A DNA stretch of 64,000 nucleotides from Methanomicrobiales archaeon HGW-Methanomicrobiales-3 (GTDB lineage Archaea; Halobacteriota; Methanomicrobia; Methanomicrobiales; Methanospirillaceae). Under the pieces are notes generated by a model that had not been told where the DNA came from, did not search any database, and saw nothing but the letters and a program-made list of their open reading frames with translations. A program made the position numbers and the translations under genes. Where the stretch lies: the NCBI GenBank assembly GCA_002839605.1, contig PGYK01000007.1, forward strand, positions 62,001-126,000, written 5' to 3'. Every line of letters begins with the position of its first letter. The stretch's first letter is position 1. Shown here piece by piece: positions 45,440-53,135 of this stretch.

Positions 45440-46563
45440 AGAACAAGATCCTCGGAAAATTTTGTGAAGTTCGTAAACCCTGATTTCGTGACTGCTCCGA
45501 TATCCTCAAGCCTCACTCCGCCAATCTCCGGGTAATAGAGCCCGGGTTCGATCGTAATGACATTGCCCGTTTCAAGTGCTTTTCCCGCGGGACCTACTGT
45601 TGGCATCTCGTGAACCTGGAGACCGACGCCATGGCCGAGATTGTGGACAAACCCGCGGGTATCGCTGTGGTAGCCATGATCGCGGAAATAATCAACAACT
45701 CCCTGGTACAGATCTGCCCCGGACACCCCGGCCCGGGTGCGGGATATCGCCAGCCGTTTTGCGTCCCGCAGGGTTTCGTACATCTCCCGTATCTCGTCAG
45801 AAGGTTCTCCTTTTACTACGGTACGGGTCATATCCGCGTAATGCCCGCTCTCGTCTTCGACCGGAAAGAGGTCGATGATGATTGGTTCGTCTGCATGGAG
45901 CGGACCGGAGCCGGTCATGTGGGGGATTGCGGTATCCTTCCCGCAGGAGACGATGGTGTCCACCGCGCTGCAGCCATGTTCAAGCAGTACGCAGTGCATC
46001 GCATACCTCACCTGCTCTGATGTCAGGGGTTTATTATCGTGGTAGAGGATTCCCTTCTTAACCTTCGCATTCCTGATAAGGGTGATCGCATGCCCCATGG
46101 CAGTCTGGGTGATCTCCTGTACCCGTTTCATGGTCCTGATCTCGGATCCGGTCTTCTTTGCCCTCATTGCAAGTACCGTGCCGCTATCCACGACAACCGT
46201 GCAATGTTCCTCCAACGCCTGTGCGAGCGCCACCGGGAAATGGGGGGGCACCAGTATCGTTTTTCCGGCCTGACCTGCAATCATCCGTGCGGTTGCCTTG
46301 AGCGGATCCGTCTCAGTTTTCAAAATTTCGGGAAGACCTGCCTGCGCTCTCGTCATCACCGTGGCGGGCGATTCCCGGGCTGCGCGCACCGCCTCCATCT
46401 GGGATACGATGATAGTTTCGTTCTCTTTCCCGTTCTTGAAACAGACAAACGGGTCACTGGTGACAAACCGGGTGATGTATCGCATGTCCGCATCCCGTGA
46501 AGATGCAAACATAACAAACGTGTCAGCGCCAGCAGTGATGAGCGCATCAGATAAAGGATCCAT
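45436..46563 (-). CDS. M24-family Xaa-Pro aminopeptidase-like protein
   Basis: This 375-residue protein has a creatinase-like N-terminal domain and a C-terminal pita-bread domain with metal ligands IIIDLFPVEDESGHYADMTRTV (D, D), NLGHGVGLQVHEMP (His), VITIEPGLY (Glu) and VRLEDIGAV (Glu). It matches Xaa-Pro dipeptidases of archaea in length. Together with map downstream it forms an M24 pair in N-terminal processing. Confidence 0.93.
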   Translation of the reverse strand: MDPLSDALITAGADTFVMFASSRDADMRYITRFVTSDPFVCFKNGKENETIIVSQMEAVRAARESPATVMTRAQAGLPEILKTETDPLKATARMIAGQAGKTILVPPHFPVALAQALEEHCTVVVDSGTVLAMRAKKTGSEIRTMKRVQEITQTAMGHAITLIRNAKVKKGILYHDNKPLTSEQVRYAMHCVLLEHGCSAVDTIVSCGKDTAIPHMTGSGPLHADEPIIIDLFPVEDESGHYADMTRTVVKGEPSDEIREMYETLRDAKRLAISRTRAGVSGADLYQGVVDYFRDHGYHSDTRGFVHNLGHGVGLQVHEMPTVGPAGKALETGNVITIEPGLYYPEIGGVRLEDIGAVTKSGFTNFTKFSEDLVL

Positions 46564-46623
46564 TACTCTAGTAGTGTACTGTGAAACGTCAAGTACTTTT
46601 ATTCCGCAGTTGACATACCTGTG

Positions 46624-46869
46624 ATGGATGCCAAAGCAAAAGAACAGTTCCGGTGGAAATTTTACAGTCTGGCGCTCCAGTTGAATGCGATCATTCTGCT
46701 TGTGGCTCTTGCGATCCTTGCCCTCTTCCTTGCACCGGCATCGTTCAGGTACCCGGCTGTTGCGGTCCTGCTCATTGCCGCGGCGGTTCTTGGATATTCC
46801 TTCCAGAAAAAATATTACACCACCAAGGCATGGCTTGATGAGCAGCCGGATAAAAAGGATGATGAGTAA
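46624..46869 (+). CDS. Small membrane protein
   Basis: The 81-residue protein has two hydrophobic spans (LALQLNAIILLVALAILALF and YPAVAVLLIAAAVLGYSF) followed by a charged tail (WLDEQPDKKDDE). No family is recognised. The in-frame GTG one codon upstream is an alternative start. It is the first of a pair with the HTH gene 35 bases downstream. Confidence 0.72.
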   Translation: MDAKAKEQFRWKFYSLALQLNAIILLVALAILALFLAPASFRYPAVAVLLIAAAVLGYSFQKKYYTTKAWLDEQPDKKDDE

Positions 46870-46904
46870 CTCTCGCGATTGAGATTAGTAATCAGGAGCA
46901 TGTC

Positions 46905-47189
46905 ATGCTGGACAAGATGAAGGATGAGATTGAACTGCTGAGCCGCCACCTGGATGTTGCGCGCGCAGTTGCAGAACACCAGCCGATTGGGATCATGAAA
47001 CTCTCCGAACTGCTGGATCTTCCCTCACACCGGATCCGGTACTCGCTACATGTTCTTGAGCAGGAAGGGTACATTCGTGCATCCCCGGAGGGGGCGGTTG
47101 CTACACCCCGGACGCTGGACCTCTTCGAGGATCTCAACGAGAGCATTGATGCCATCGTTCACCTGCTGGAATCGATGAAGCGGAACTGA
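46905..47189 (+). CDS. Winged-helix DNA-binding protein
   Basis: A 94-residue protein with a winged helix (IMKLSELLDLPSHRIRYSLH then VLEQEGYIRASPEGAVAT) and an extra C-terminal helix that would dimerise. It has a ribosome site GGAG. It reads like archaeal regulators of the ArsR/PadR type but no closer family is claimed. Position after the small membrane gene suggests the two act together. Confidence 0.8.
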   Translation: MLDKMKDEIELLSRHLDVARAVAEHQPIGIMKLSELLDLPSHRIRYSLHVLEQEGYIRASPEGAVATPRTLDLFEDLNESIDAIVHLLESMKRN

Positions 47190-47270
47190 ATGTTCGTTGA
47201 GCCGATCGACAGGTCCGGCACACGCCCGCAGCAACACCACCATAGTTACCTTTAAACGTACCCAAAAAGA

Positions 47271-47278
47271 ATATTTTA
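47271..47278 (+). promoter_or_regulatory. TATA box for the tRNA pair
   Basis: ATATTTTA lies 18-25 bases upstream of the mature 5' end of tRNA-Asn, consistent with start of transcription very close to the tRNA. Confidence 0.5.
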
Positions 47279-47295
47279 GGGCGCAACAGGCGCAT

Positions 47296-47368
47296 GCCTC
47301 CCTAACTCAGTTGGTAGAGTGTCGGACTGTTAATCCGAATGTCACAGGTTCGAGCCCTGTGGGGGGCG
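47296..47368 (+). tRNA. tRNA-Asn (GTT)
   Basis: The cloverleaf is complete: acceptor GCCTCCC pairs with GGGGGGC, anticodon arm TCGGA-CTGTTAA-TCCGA gives anticodon GTT, and T-arm ACAGG-TTCGAGC-CCTGT. CCA is not encoded. No intron. Confidence 0.97.
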
Positions 47369-47374
47369 CTTTGG

Positions 47375-47449
47375 GGGCCCGTAGCTCAGTCCGGTTAGAG
47401 CGCCCGGCTCATAACCGGGCGGTCATGGGTTCGAATCCCTTCGGGCCCA
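47375..47449 (+). tRNA. tRNA with CAT anticodon (elongator Met or Ile2)
   Basis: Acceptor GGGCCCG pairs with CGGGCCC, anticodon stem CCCGG with CCGGG, loop CTCATAA giving anticodon CAT. The T stem has one T-T mismatch next to its end. The body is nearly the same as tRNA-Ile(GAT) at 58542, which favours tRNA-Ile2 (C34 becoming agmatidine) over elongator Met. It is not the initiator, whose acceptor start differs. Confidence 0.9.
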
Positions 47450-47459
47450 CTGTCAGGTC

Positions 47460-47469
47460 TTTTTTTTTT
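47460..47469 (+). terminator. Oligo-T terminator after the tRNA pair
   Basis: About ten consecutive T begin ten bases after the second tRNA, with no gene between. Confidence 0.7.
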
Positions 47470-47518
47470 AGAAATTATTTGAAAACGTTTCTATAACGGG
47501 AACTGCATATCGGGACTC

Positions 47519-48550
47519 ATGAAGTGTCCGGTATGCGGAATGGACTGCGTCAAGTCGGCAAAAGATCTGCTTGCCACGCTCTCAACCGTTTTCCAGCCGT
47601 GCCCGGAATGCAGTGTTCGTTCGCTTGACAAACGCAGGCCGCATACGCAGCTTGATTATGCCGCGCCCTGCTCCTGCGGGAAGCGGTTCATCGATGAAGT
47701 CTTTGCCCATATCTATGTCATTATGGTAGAGGAAGGCGATCTTTCCCTAACTGATCCGCTTATTGCTGCCGGCTCTCCTCTCATTCACCCTGGTGTGGCC
47801 ATGGATCGCCCGCCATTCCTGCCAATTAACTCGCTGGTCCTCCTCTCGTCCCGCGTCACGAAAAAGACTGCAGAGAGGCTGGTTGGGGAGGTGCCGGAGG
47901 TGCGGGGAGTAGTCAGGACTGGCGATTTTATCCCGGGGATCGCAAACCCGGACCTGAACACGGTTCCCCGCGTGTACGAACTCCTTGCCGGGTGTGATGT
48001 CAGGGCAGATATTTTCCCGCTCCCCACCGGCCCGCTGGTCATTTACAAGCAGCAGTCCCTGATCCATATCGAGTTTCCGCGTGCAGGGTACCCGAAGCTC
48101 CTCTCGGTTATCCGCCATGTTGGGGATCCCCCCGTTTCTCACTTTGTCGATGCCTTCAGTGGTGTCGGGACGCTTGGCCTGGCCGCCGCGTGTCTTGGCG
48201 TTCCACACGTAATCCTGAACGATGCATGGTATGCCTCGGCATTCTGGTCCGCGTTCAATCTTGAAGTGAACCGCGAGTACCTGAAGATACAAAGGGTCAG
48301 GATATTCGAGCAGATCGATGACATGCAGAAGCATCCGGTCAGCCGGGAGCAGATTAAGATCGCAGAAACGGAAGGTGATCAGATTATCGAAGTATACCAG
48401 GGCGATTTCCATGCCCTGCCCACGGTCATTCCCCCCAATTCAGGACCGATGACGGTCCTTGATATTTTTAACAAAAAGGATCCCGCGGCACTTCAGGCAA
48501 TCCAGCAGGAGTGGATTACGACTGTTGGTGGCGATGTGTTTGTTCCTTGA
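47519..48550 (+). CDS. Zinc-finger-containing SAM-dependent methyltransferase-like protein, unknown target
   Basis: The 343-residue protein has an N-terminal pair of Cys clusters, CPVCGMDC with CPECSV and CSCG (residues about 3-55), and a C-terminal region with the Rossmann motif FVDAFSGVGTLGLAAACLG followed by VILNDAWYASAFW, close to motif I/II of methyltransferases that act on nucleic acid. Middle region: ILPTGPLVIYKQQSLI. No close family recognised. I infer an RNA or DNA modification role; neighbouring tRNAs may be coincidence. Confidence 0.72.
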   Translation: MKCPVCGMDCVKSAKDLLATLSTVFQPCPECSVRSLDKRRPHTQLDYAAPCSCGKRFIDEVFAHIYVIMVEEGDLSLTDPLIAAGSPLIHPGVAMDRPPFLPINSLVLLSSRVTKKTAERLVGEVPEVRGVVRTGDFIPGIANPDLNTVPRVYELLAGCDVRADIFPLPTGPLVIYKQQSLIHIEFPRAGYPKLLSVIRHVGDPPVSHFVDAFSGVGTLGLAAACLGVPHVILNDAWYASAFWSAFNLEVNREYLKIQRVRIFEQIDDMQKHPVSREQIKIAETEGDQIIEVYQGDFHALPTVIPPNSGPMTVLDIFNKKDPAALQAIQQEWITTVGGDVFVP

Positions 48551-48601
48551 CCTCCGTTACGGATGGATGCAATGAAGCCCTGCACGGGTTCCGGTAAAAA
48601 G

Positions 48602-48609
48602 CCTTTATT
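48602..48609 (+). promoter_or_regulatory. TATA box of the SRP RNA gene
   Basis: CCTTTATT lies about 25 bases before the predicted 5' end of the SRP RNA, matching archaeal TATA spacing. Confidence 0.5.
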
Positions 48610-48630
48610 CAGCTGTGAACATAGGTATAT

Positions 48631-48908
48631 GGGGACTAGCCCGGGTGGCTCGGCGTCACTTGTAACCCGAAACCGTCGGTACGCGGGGGGCGAAGTTTGA
48701 CCGAGGCTGCATTCGGCCTGCGGGAGCTTGCGCGTTCTGACGTTGAAACCTCGTCCCATGAGGTCGATGGCCAGGTATCAAAATTCCGGAGGGAATGGCG
48801 ACCTGTTGCTGCGGGGACCGGTTCAGGCCCGGAAGGGAGCAGACTTACCGTAGACATTCGGCGCCCATGGGGTAACGGGGCCATTCGGCGCCCATGGGGT
48901 AACGGGGC
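48631..48908 (+). ncRNA. Signal recognition particle RNA (7S)
   Basis: The sequence has the archaeal 5' domain (GGCTCGGCGTCACTTGTAAC then CCGAAACCG) and the helix 8 apical loop of the SRP54 site, AGGCCCGGAAGGGAGCAG near 48824-48841. The order and spacing match archaeal SRP RNA, of about 280-310 bases. The precise 3' end is unclear because a 27-base segment is repeated in tandem there (48855-48881 and 48882-48908). No protein-coding frame is credible over this region. Confidence 0.9.
48855..48908 (+). repeat. Perfect 27-bp tandem duplication at the 3' end of the SRP RNA
   Basis: Two identical 27-base copies, each beginning CATTCGGCGCCCATGGGG and ending TAACGGGGC, stand directly head to tail. 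They fall at the 3' strand of the SRP RNA where helix 5/helix 1 closes, so one copy is expected to be redundant or to shift the mature end. Confidence 0.9.
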
Positions 48909-48980
48909 GGAGGATGAATGTTTAAGCAAACGCAGAAACGTACAGTCGACCGATAACACGTCCCCATTCTTACGATTACT

Positions 48981-49928
48981 ATGGCAAAAGTGACCATTCT
49001 TGGCGCAACGGGCAATGTCGGGATGTTTGCAGCCCACGCAATTTCCGCCATCCCTCATGTTGATGAGATCCTTCTTTTTGGCAGGAAAGGGCGCGAAGGT
49101 CTTCTTAAAGGGATTACTCAGGATCTCTGCGACTCATTTGCTGCACGGGGCACGGATATCAAGGTTACCTGGAGTACCAACCTGCGGGATACCGTTGGAT
49201 CCGAAGTTTTCGTGATGACCGTGGGTACACCGCGCGCCCCGGGGCAGGACCGGATGGATCTTGCACTGGAGAATGCACGTATTGTTGCCCCGCTCTCGCG
49301 GAAGATTGCTGAAATTGCACCATCCTGCAAGATCCTTGTTGTCACCAACCCGGTCGATGTCATGACATGTGTTGCCCTGAAATATTCAGGACTCAGCCCA
49401 ACCCAGGTATTCGGTCTTGGCACGCATCTTGATTCCATGCGCCTGAAATCGCAGATCGCATCGCATTTCAAGGTTCACGTGAGTGAAGTTCATACGCGTA
49501 TTATTGGTGAACACGGGGAAAGTATGGTCCCGCTCTGGTCTGCAACCTCGATCGGAGGCATCAAGATCTCAAACCTGCCGGCATTCTCAAATCTTCCGGT
49601 ACAGGAGATTACTGAGTCTGTACGGAAAGGCGGCCAGTCTATCATCCAGGACAAGGGGTCAACCGTGTACGGGCCCGGGGAAGCGATATCAACGCTCGTC
49701 CGAACCGTTCTCTCCGATGAAAACCGTATCCTGACCGTATCCGCGTTTATCAAAACGGAAGTGCATGGGATTGGCGATGTCTGTATTGGTGTTCCGGCGC
49801 GTATCAACCGCAATGGTGTCTTTCCGATCGCGATCCGCATTGATGAAACTGAAGTCATCGCATTCCGCGAATCGGCGGAAAAAATCAGGGAAATCACCCG
49901 GATTGTTTTAAAAAGCCTTGAAGAATAA
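48981..49928 (+). CDS. mdh: Malate dehydrogenase (lactate/malate dehydrogenase family)
   Basis: The 315-residue protein opens with KVTILGATGNVGMFAAHAIS, a GxxGxxG Rossmann loop. VTNPVDVMTCVAL, GLGTHLDSMRLKSQIA and GEHGESMVPLWS (catalytic His) are the family core. The substrate-specificity loop TPRAPGQDRMDL has Arg at the site where malate dehydrogenases do (GxPRxPGxxRxDL). Malate/oxaloacetate conversion is used in incomplete reductive TCA routes of methanogens. Its end faces the aEF-1beta gene. Confidence 0.93.
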   Translation: MAKVTILGATGNVGMFAAHAISAIPHVDEILLFGRKGREGLLKGITQDLCDSFAARGTDIKVTWSTNLRDTVGSEVFVMTVGTPRAPGQDRMDLALENARIVAPLSRKIAEIAPSCKILVVTNPVDVMTCVALKYSGLSPTQVFGLGTHLDSMRLKSQIASHFKVHVSEVHTRIIGEHGESMVPLWSATSIGGIKISNLPAFSNLPVQEITESVRKGGQSIIQDKGSTVYGPGEAISTLVRTVLSDENRILTVSAFIKTEVHGIGDVCIGVPARINRNGVFPIAIRIDETEVIAFRESAEKIREITRIVLKSLEE

Positions 49929-49929
49929 G

Positions 49930-49957
49930 AAAAAAAATGTTTCAGGATATCCTGAAA
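49930..49957 (-). terminator. Hairpin-plus-T8 terminator for the aEF-1beta operon
   Basis: A perfect 18-bp palindrome, TTTCAGGATATCCTGAAA (49940-49957), is followed on the minus strand, after two bases, by eight T. It begins 2 bases after the aEF-1beta stop. This is a bacterial-style hairpin terminator; the convergent mdh gene ends at 49928 and may share it. Confidence 0.7.
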
Positions 49958-49958
49958 A

Positions 49959-50216
49959 TCAGGTTAATGTTACTTCAAGAATTTCTGCCCGTTCGACACC
50001 CGGAATTGCGCCAAGGGTCTTTTCGAGCATATCGGTTTCGCCACCGGCATCGTTCACAACTGCAATGAATTTGATTGACTTGAGCCCGAAGCCGATCGGC
50101 TCTTCCGTGACATCCTGGATGCCCGGAAGTTTCTCCTTGAGCGTTGCCTTGAGCTGTTCAAGGTCTACTTCGGGTGATTCGGGCATGACCCGCATGATAA
50201 CGGCTACACTGCCCAT
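49959..50216 (-). CDS. Translation elongation factor aEF-1beta
   Basis: The nucleotide-exchange factor for aEF-1alpha, 85 residues. Beginning MGSVAVIMRVMPESPEVDLE and continuing IGFGLKSIKFIAVV and GVERAEILEVT, it fits the small ferredoxin-like archaeal family. It starts 3 bases after the stop of the zinc-ribbon gene and shares its transcript. Confidence 0.97.
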   Translation of the reverse strand: MGSVAVIMRVMPESPEVDLEQLKATLKEKLPGIQDVTEEPIGFGLKSIKFIAVVNDAGGETDMLEKTLGAIPGVERAEILEVTLT

Positions 50217-50219
50217 GCT

Positions 50220-50381
50220 TCACGGTCCCCCAAATCCACATTTCGGGCAGACGTAGGGAATGCTCTGTTCCCGGCACCGGTAGCACCGGCTGATCTCCTT
50301 ACCGCACGCGGGGCAACCGAACTTGGTTGCGCCCTCTTCTGCAAGCGGAGCGCTGCAGGATGTACACTTCGTATCTGACAT
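50220..50381 (-). CDS. Zinc-ribbon protein (HVO_2753-like)
   Basis: A 53-residue protein with four CxxC knuckles: CTSC, CPAC, CYRC and CPKC, spaced as in the small two-zinc-site proteins found next to aEF-1beta in many archaea. The family function is not established but haloarchaeal members are needed for motility and biofilms. Start ATG 50381. It is the first gene of the pair. Confidence 0.92.
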   Translation of the reverse strand: MSDTKCTSCSAPLAEEGATKFGCPACGKEISRCYRCREQSIPYVCPKCGFGGP

Positions 50382-50424
50382 TGATGCTCCTCCACGGATT
50401 CCTATAATATTTCTCTTGGAACCT

Positions 50425-51048
50425 TTAAAAGGTTGTACCGATTTGGGTGCCGGAAACCGGCTCCCCATGTAAAAAAGCTGCAACGCGATCCGTTCTCGTC
50501 CCGTTGATGATCGTGGTTCTGATGGTGTGTTTGAGGACATAGGGAATGAAGCAGGGATCGACCACCTCTGTTTCAACGCGCCCGGATATTATTCCTGCAA
50601 GGGAGTTGTTCACCAGTATCCCGTCAACGGATTTGAGGACCAGGAGATCAAGGCTGAGCCGTCCTGCCACCCATGCCGCAATGGTATCTGACGTGACATC
50701 CCACGAGTGAGGCAGCGGATCGAAGTGGCGGATACAGCGGTACGGGAGCAGGACTTCAGTTTTCCCGGAAATGGAGATCTGGTCTGTTATTGGTACCCCG
50801 AACGTGGAGATATAGTTCCCAAACCGGTCCATCATCCGGATTGCACTCCAGTGTGCATCATCATCAGGCAATGAGAGGGCCCGGATCTCATCCGCAAACC
50901 GCCCGCCGCCCGGGACGATCAGGAGTGGGCGTTCGGATTGACAAAAAACCTGTGCAAGGTCAGCGACATGATGATACAGGCTTCCTCCCAGTTTCACTAC
51001 GATGGGCGTCGCGTTCGGGAAGTATTCCGGTTTGCTGGGCATGAGCAT
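50425..51048 (-). CDS. Amino acid kinase family protein, candidate MfnE (methanofuran kinase)
   Basis: The 207-residue protein opens with PIVVKLGGSLYHHVADLAQV, the phosphate-binding loop of amino acid kinases, and has LLIVPGGGRFADEIRAL plus SVDGILVNN later. Short size and motif arrangement suit [5-(aminomethyl)furan-3-yl]methyl phosphate kinase (MfnE), an enzyme of methanofuran synthesis, or an isopentenyl phosphate kinase-like protein. The assignment to MfnE is inference. The start lies only 50 bases from the divergent PLD gene. Confidence 0.72.
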   Translation of the reverse strand: MLMPSKPEYFPNATPIVVKLGGSLYHHVADLAQVFCQSERPLLIVPGGGRFADEIRALSLPDDDAHWSAIRMMDRFGNYISTFGVPITDQISISGKTEVLLPYRCIRHFDPLPHSWDVTSDTIAAWVAGRLSLDLLVLKSVDGILVNNSLAGIISGRVETEVVDPCFIPYVLKHTIRTTIINGTRTDRVAAFLHGEPVSGTQIGTTF

Positions 51049-51063
51049 CTAAGAATAAATCGT

Positions 51064-51074
51064 TATATTATATA
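51064..51074. promoter_or_regulatory. Shared AT-rich promoter core between divergent genes
   Basis: The 50-bp gap has one clear TATA-like stretch, TATATTATATA, about 25-35 bases before the ATG at 51099 on the plus strand and only 16 bases before ATG 51048 on the minus strand. It would make leaderless or near-leaderless transcripts for the PLD gene; use for the kinase gene needs a leaderless start at its second Met. Confidence 0.5.
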
Positions 51075-51098
51075 TCGATCCAGACGTACCGTACTGGT

Positions 51099-52763
51099 AT
51101 GCGCCGGTTGTTCGGGATTGTCCTGTTCCTCATGGTATGTGTCGGTACCGGGACAGCAGTCCTCATCACCGAATTCTGCCCGGATCCGTACCTTCATGAT
51201 GACGCGGATGAGTATATTGTCCTTTCCGGTAACGGTGTGCTGGACGGTTTTATCATCTCGGATGGCAGGGGCGGGTTCCGGTTCCCGCCCGGCGCAACTC
51301 TCTGCGGAACGCTGACGGTTGCGCGCAGCGGACCCGCGTATCGTGAAAGCCATGGCATTTTTCCGGATTTTGAATGGATTGATTATTCCATGGAAGTGCC
51401 TGATGTAATTCCTGGCAAACCCCTGCGCCTTGCAAATAGCGGGGATATGCTTATGCTCTACGAAGATGGGGTCCTGGTCCAGAACATATCGTGGCCCGGC
51501 GATGTCAGGGCGCGTGAGGGGCAGGTGCATTATCTTGAGGATAATGTGTGGGATCCCCGGCCCCTCCTGTTGGGACAATCCCGGTTTGAACCCGCCTCAT
51601 TTTCTGATGTGCGAGGTACGGCATTTGTCTCACCGGACTCGTCAGGTGGGGTCATGATGGCAGCGGTGAATGCAGCAACTGATGAAATCCTTCTCAACAT
51701 CTATGAGTTTTCAAGCCCGGAGATAGCAGAATCGCTCATTGCAGCAAAAGGCCGGAATGTTGATGTTATCGTTCTTGTGGAGGGTGGCCCGGTCGGGGGA
51801 ATCAGTTCCGAAGAGAAGGCGGTACTCTGGCAGTTGAACCAGAGCGGAATTCCGGTCTATGCAATGGCTCCTGTGACTGGACAACATGCACCGTACCGGT
51901 ATGATCACGCAAAATATCTGATCATCGACCGCCGGGCGATTCTTCTCACCAGCGAGAATTTCAAGTACAGTGGTTTTCCCCCGGAAGGGATGAGCGGGAA
52001 CCGGGGATGGGGAGTGTATCTTGAGGATCCGGATCTTGCGCGCTATTTCATTGACGTGTTCCTGTTCGATCTCCATGATGCATCGGTTAAACCCTATGCC
52101 GGGACATTGGGGAATCCTGAATCTCCCCCCACTCATGAACGCCCGGGAAAATTCATGCCCATGCAGTTTGCCGGAGCATCTGTCCGGCCGGTTATTGCCC
52201 CGGATACCAGCCGTGAGATCCTGGATCTTATCGGATCAGCCAGGAGCAGCATCGAGATCGAGCAGGCGTACATCACGAACGAAACACCACTCACATTCAA
52301 CCCGTATCTTGCGGCGGCCATCAATGCATCGCGTCGGGGGGTTCACGTCCGGGTTCTTCTGGATTCTTACTGGTACAACACGGAGGATCCCGTGGACAAC
52401 GACGAGATGGTTGCCCTGATTAACCATGTCGGCATGGTCGAACAGATCCCGCTTGAGGCGCGGTGCGCGGATCTCACGACAACCGGGCTGGATAAAATTC
52501 ACAATAAGGGGGTAATTGTGGATGACCAGAAAGTCCTGGTCAGCAGCATCAACTGGAACAGTAACTCGCCGAATTTCAACCGGGAAGCAGGAATTATCAT
52601 CGACCATCCGGGCGTTGCCCGGTACTTTAAGGATGTTTTCGATGATGACTGGGCACCTGCGATAAAGAGCCCCGGGTATGGATTTGACTGGCTAAAAATT
52701 TCGATCGTGTGTGTCGTTATCGCCCTATTACTGGTGCTGTACTACCGTCGTCATGTCCGCTGA
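51099..52763 (+). CDS. Exported phospholipase D-like protein with lamin-tail-type N-terminus
   Basis: The 554-residue protein has a signal peptide (LFGIVLFLMVCVGTGTAVLI), an N-terminal beta domain resembling a lamin-tail (ADEYIVLSGNGVLDGFIISD, about residues 30-150) and two PLD half-sites: HAKYLIIDRRAILLTSENF (HxK motif 1) and HNKGVIVDDQKVLVSSINWN (HxK motif 2, residues about 466-485). A C-terminal span ISIVCVVIALLLVLYY anchors it in the membrane, facing out. It could act on lipids or nucleic acids outside the cell; substrate unknown. Confidence 0.85.
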   Translation: MRRLFGIVLFLMVCVGTGTAVLITEFCPDPYLHDDADEYIVLSGNGVLDGFIISDGRGGFRFPPGATLCGTLTVARSGPAYRESHGIFPDFEWIDYSMEVPDVIPGKPLRLANSGDMLMLYEDGVLVQNISWPGDVRAREGQVHYLEDNVWDPRPLLLGQSRFEPASFSDVRGTAFVSPDSSGGVMMAAVNAATDEILLNIYEFSSPEIAESLIAAKGRNVDVIVLVEGGPVGGISSEEKAVLWQLNQSGIPVYAMAPVTGQHAPYRYDHAKYLIIDRRAILLTSENFKYSGFPPEGMSGNRGWGVYLEDPDLARYFIDVFLFDLHDASVKPYAGTLGNPESPPTHERPGKFMPMQFAGASVRPVIAPDTSREILDLIGSARSSIEIEQAYITNETPLTFNPYLAAAINASRRGVHVRVLLDSYWYNTEDPVDNDEMVALINHVGMVEQIPLEARCADLTTTGLDKIHNKGVIVDDQKVLVSSINWNSNSPNFNREAGIIIDHPGVARYFKDVFDDDWAPAIKSPGYGFDWLKISIVCVVIALLLVLYYRRHVR

Positions 52764-52826
52764 ACCGGTAAATGGGGGATCCGGCCTCCGACAACGACAA
52801 TGGAATGGTAAAAGAGGATCAGAATT

Positions 52827-53135
52827 TCAGGGTTTCTTTCGTGCACACTGGCACACATCGCAGAGATTAACATCACTCACGCCGGTTACGACAGCAAGTG
52901 CCCAGCGATCGATGATCGCGTCGAGTTCTGTGGAGACCTCCACTTCACCTGCACCCCGTTTCCTGCTCAGGTATTGCGATACTGCTGCACGGGAAACCCC
53001 AAGCCGCTTTGCGGCGTCACTCTGGCTGAGCTCGTGCTTCTGGACAAGGCGTGATACCATCTCTGCCCTCATTGAGGGCAACAGGCTTCGCACCATGGTG
53101 TCGCAGTGCATGAGGGTACAGGTGTGCCTGGTCAT
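52827..53135 (-). CDS. HTH transcriptional regulator with C-terminal CxxC
   Basis: The 102-residue protein has an N-terminal CDTMVRSLLPSMRAEMVSRL helix, an HTH ELSQSDAAKRLGVSRAAVSQ then YLSRKRG, and ends with NLCDVCQC, a cysteine set that may bind metal or sense redox state. It resembles archaeal COG2522-type regulators. Its start overlaps the preceding gene's stop by 4 bp, so both regulators form one operon under the operator at 53382. Confidence 0.85.
   Translation of the reverse strand: MTRHTCTLMHCDTMVRSLLPSMRAEMVSRLVQKHELSQSDAAKRLGVSRAAVSQYLSRKRGAGEVEVSTELDAIIDRWALAVVTGVSDVNLCDVCQCARKKP

Noticed and set aside
48697-48993. 98-residue frame across 48700-48990
   Set aside because: It lies in the SRP RNA gene and its 3' duplication; no protein evidence.
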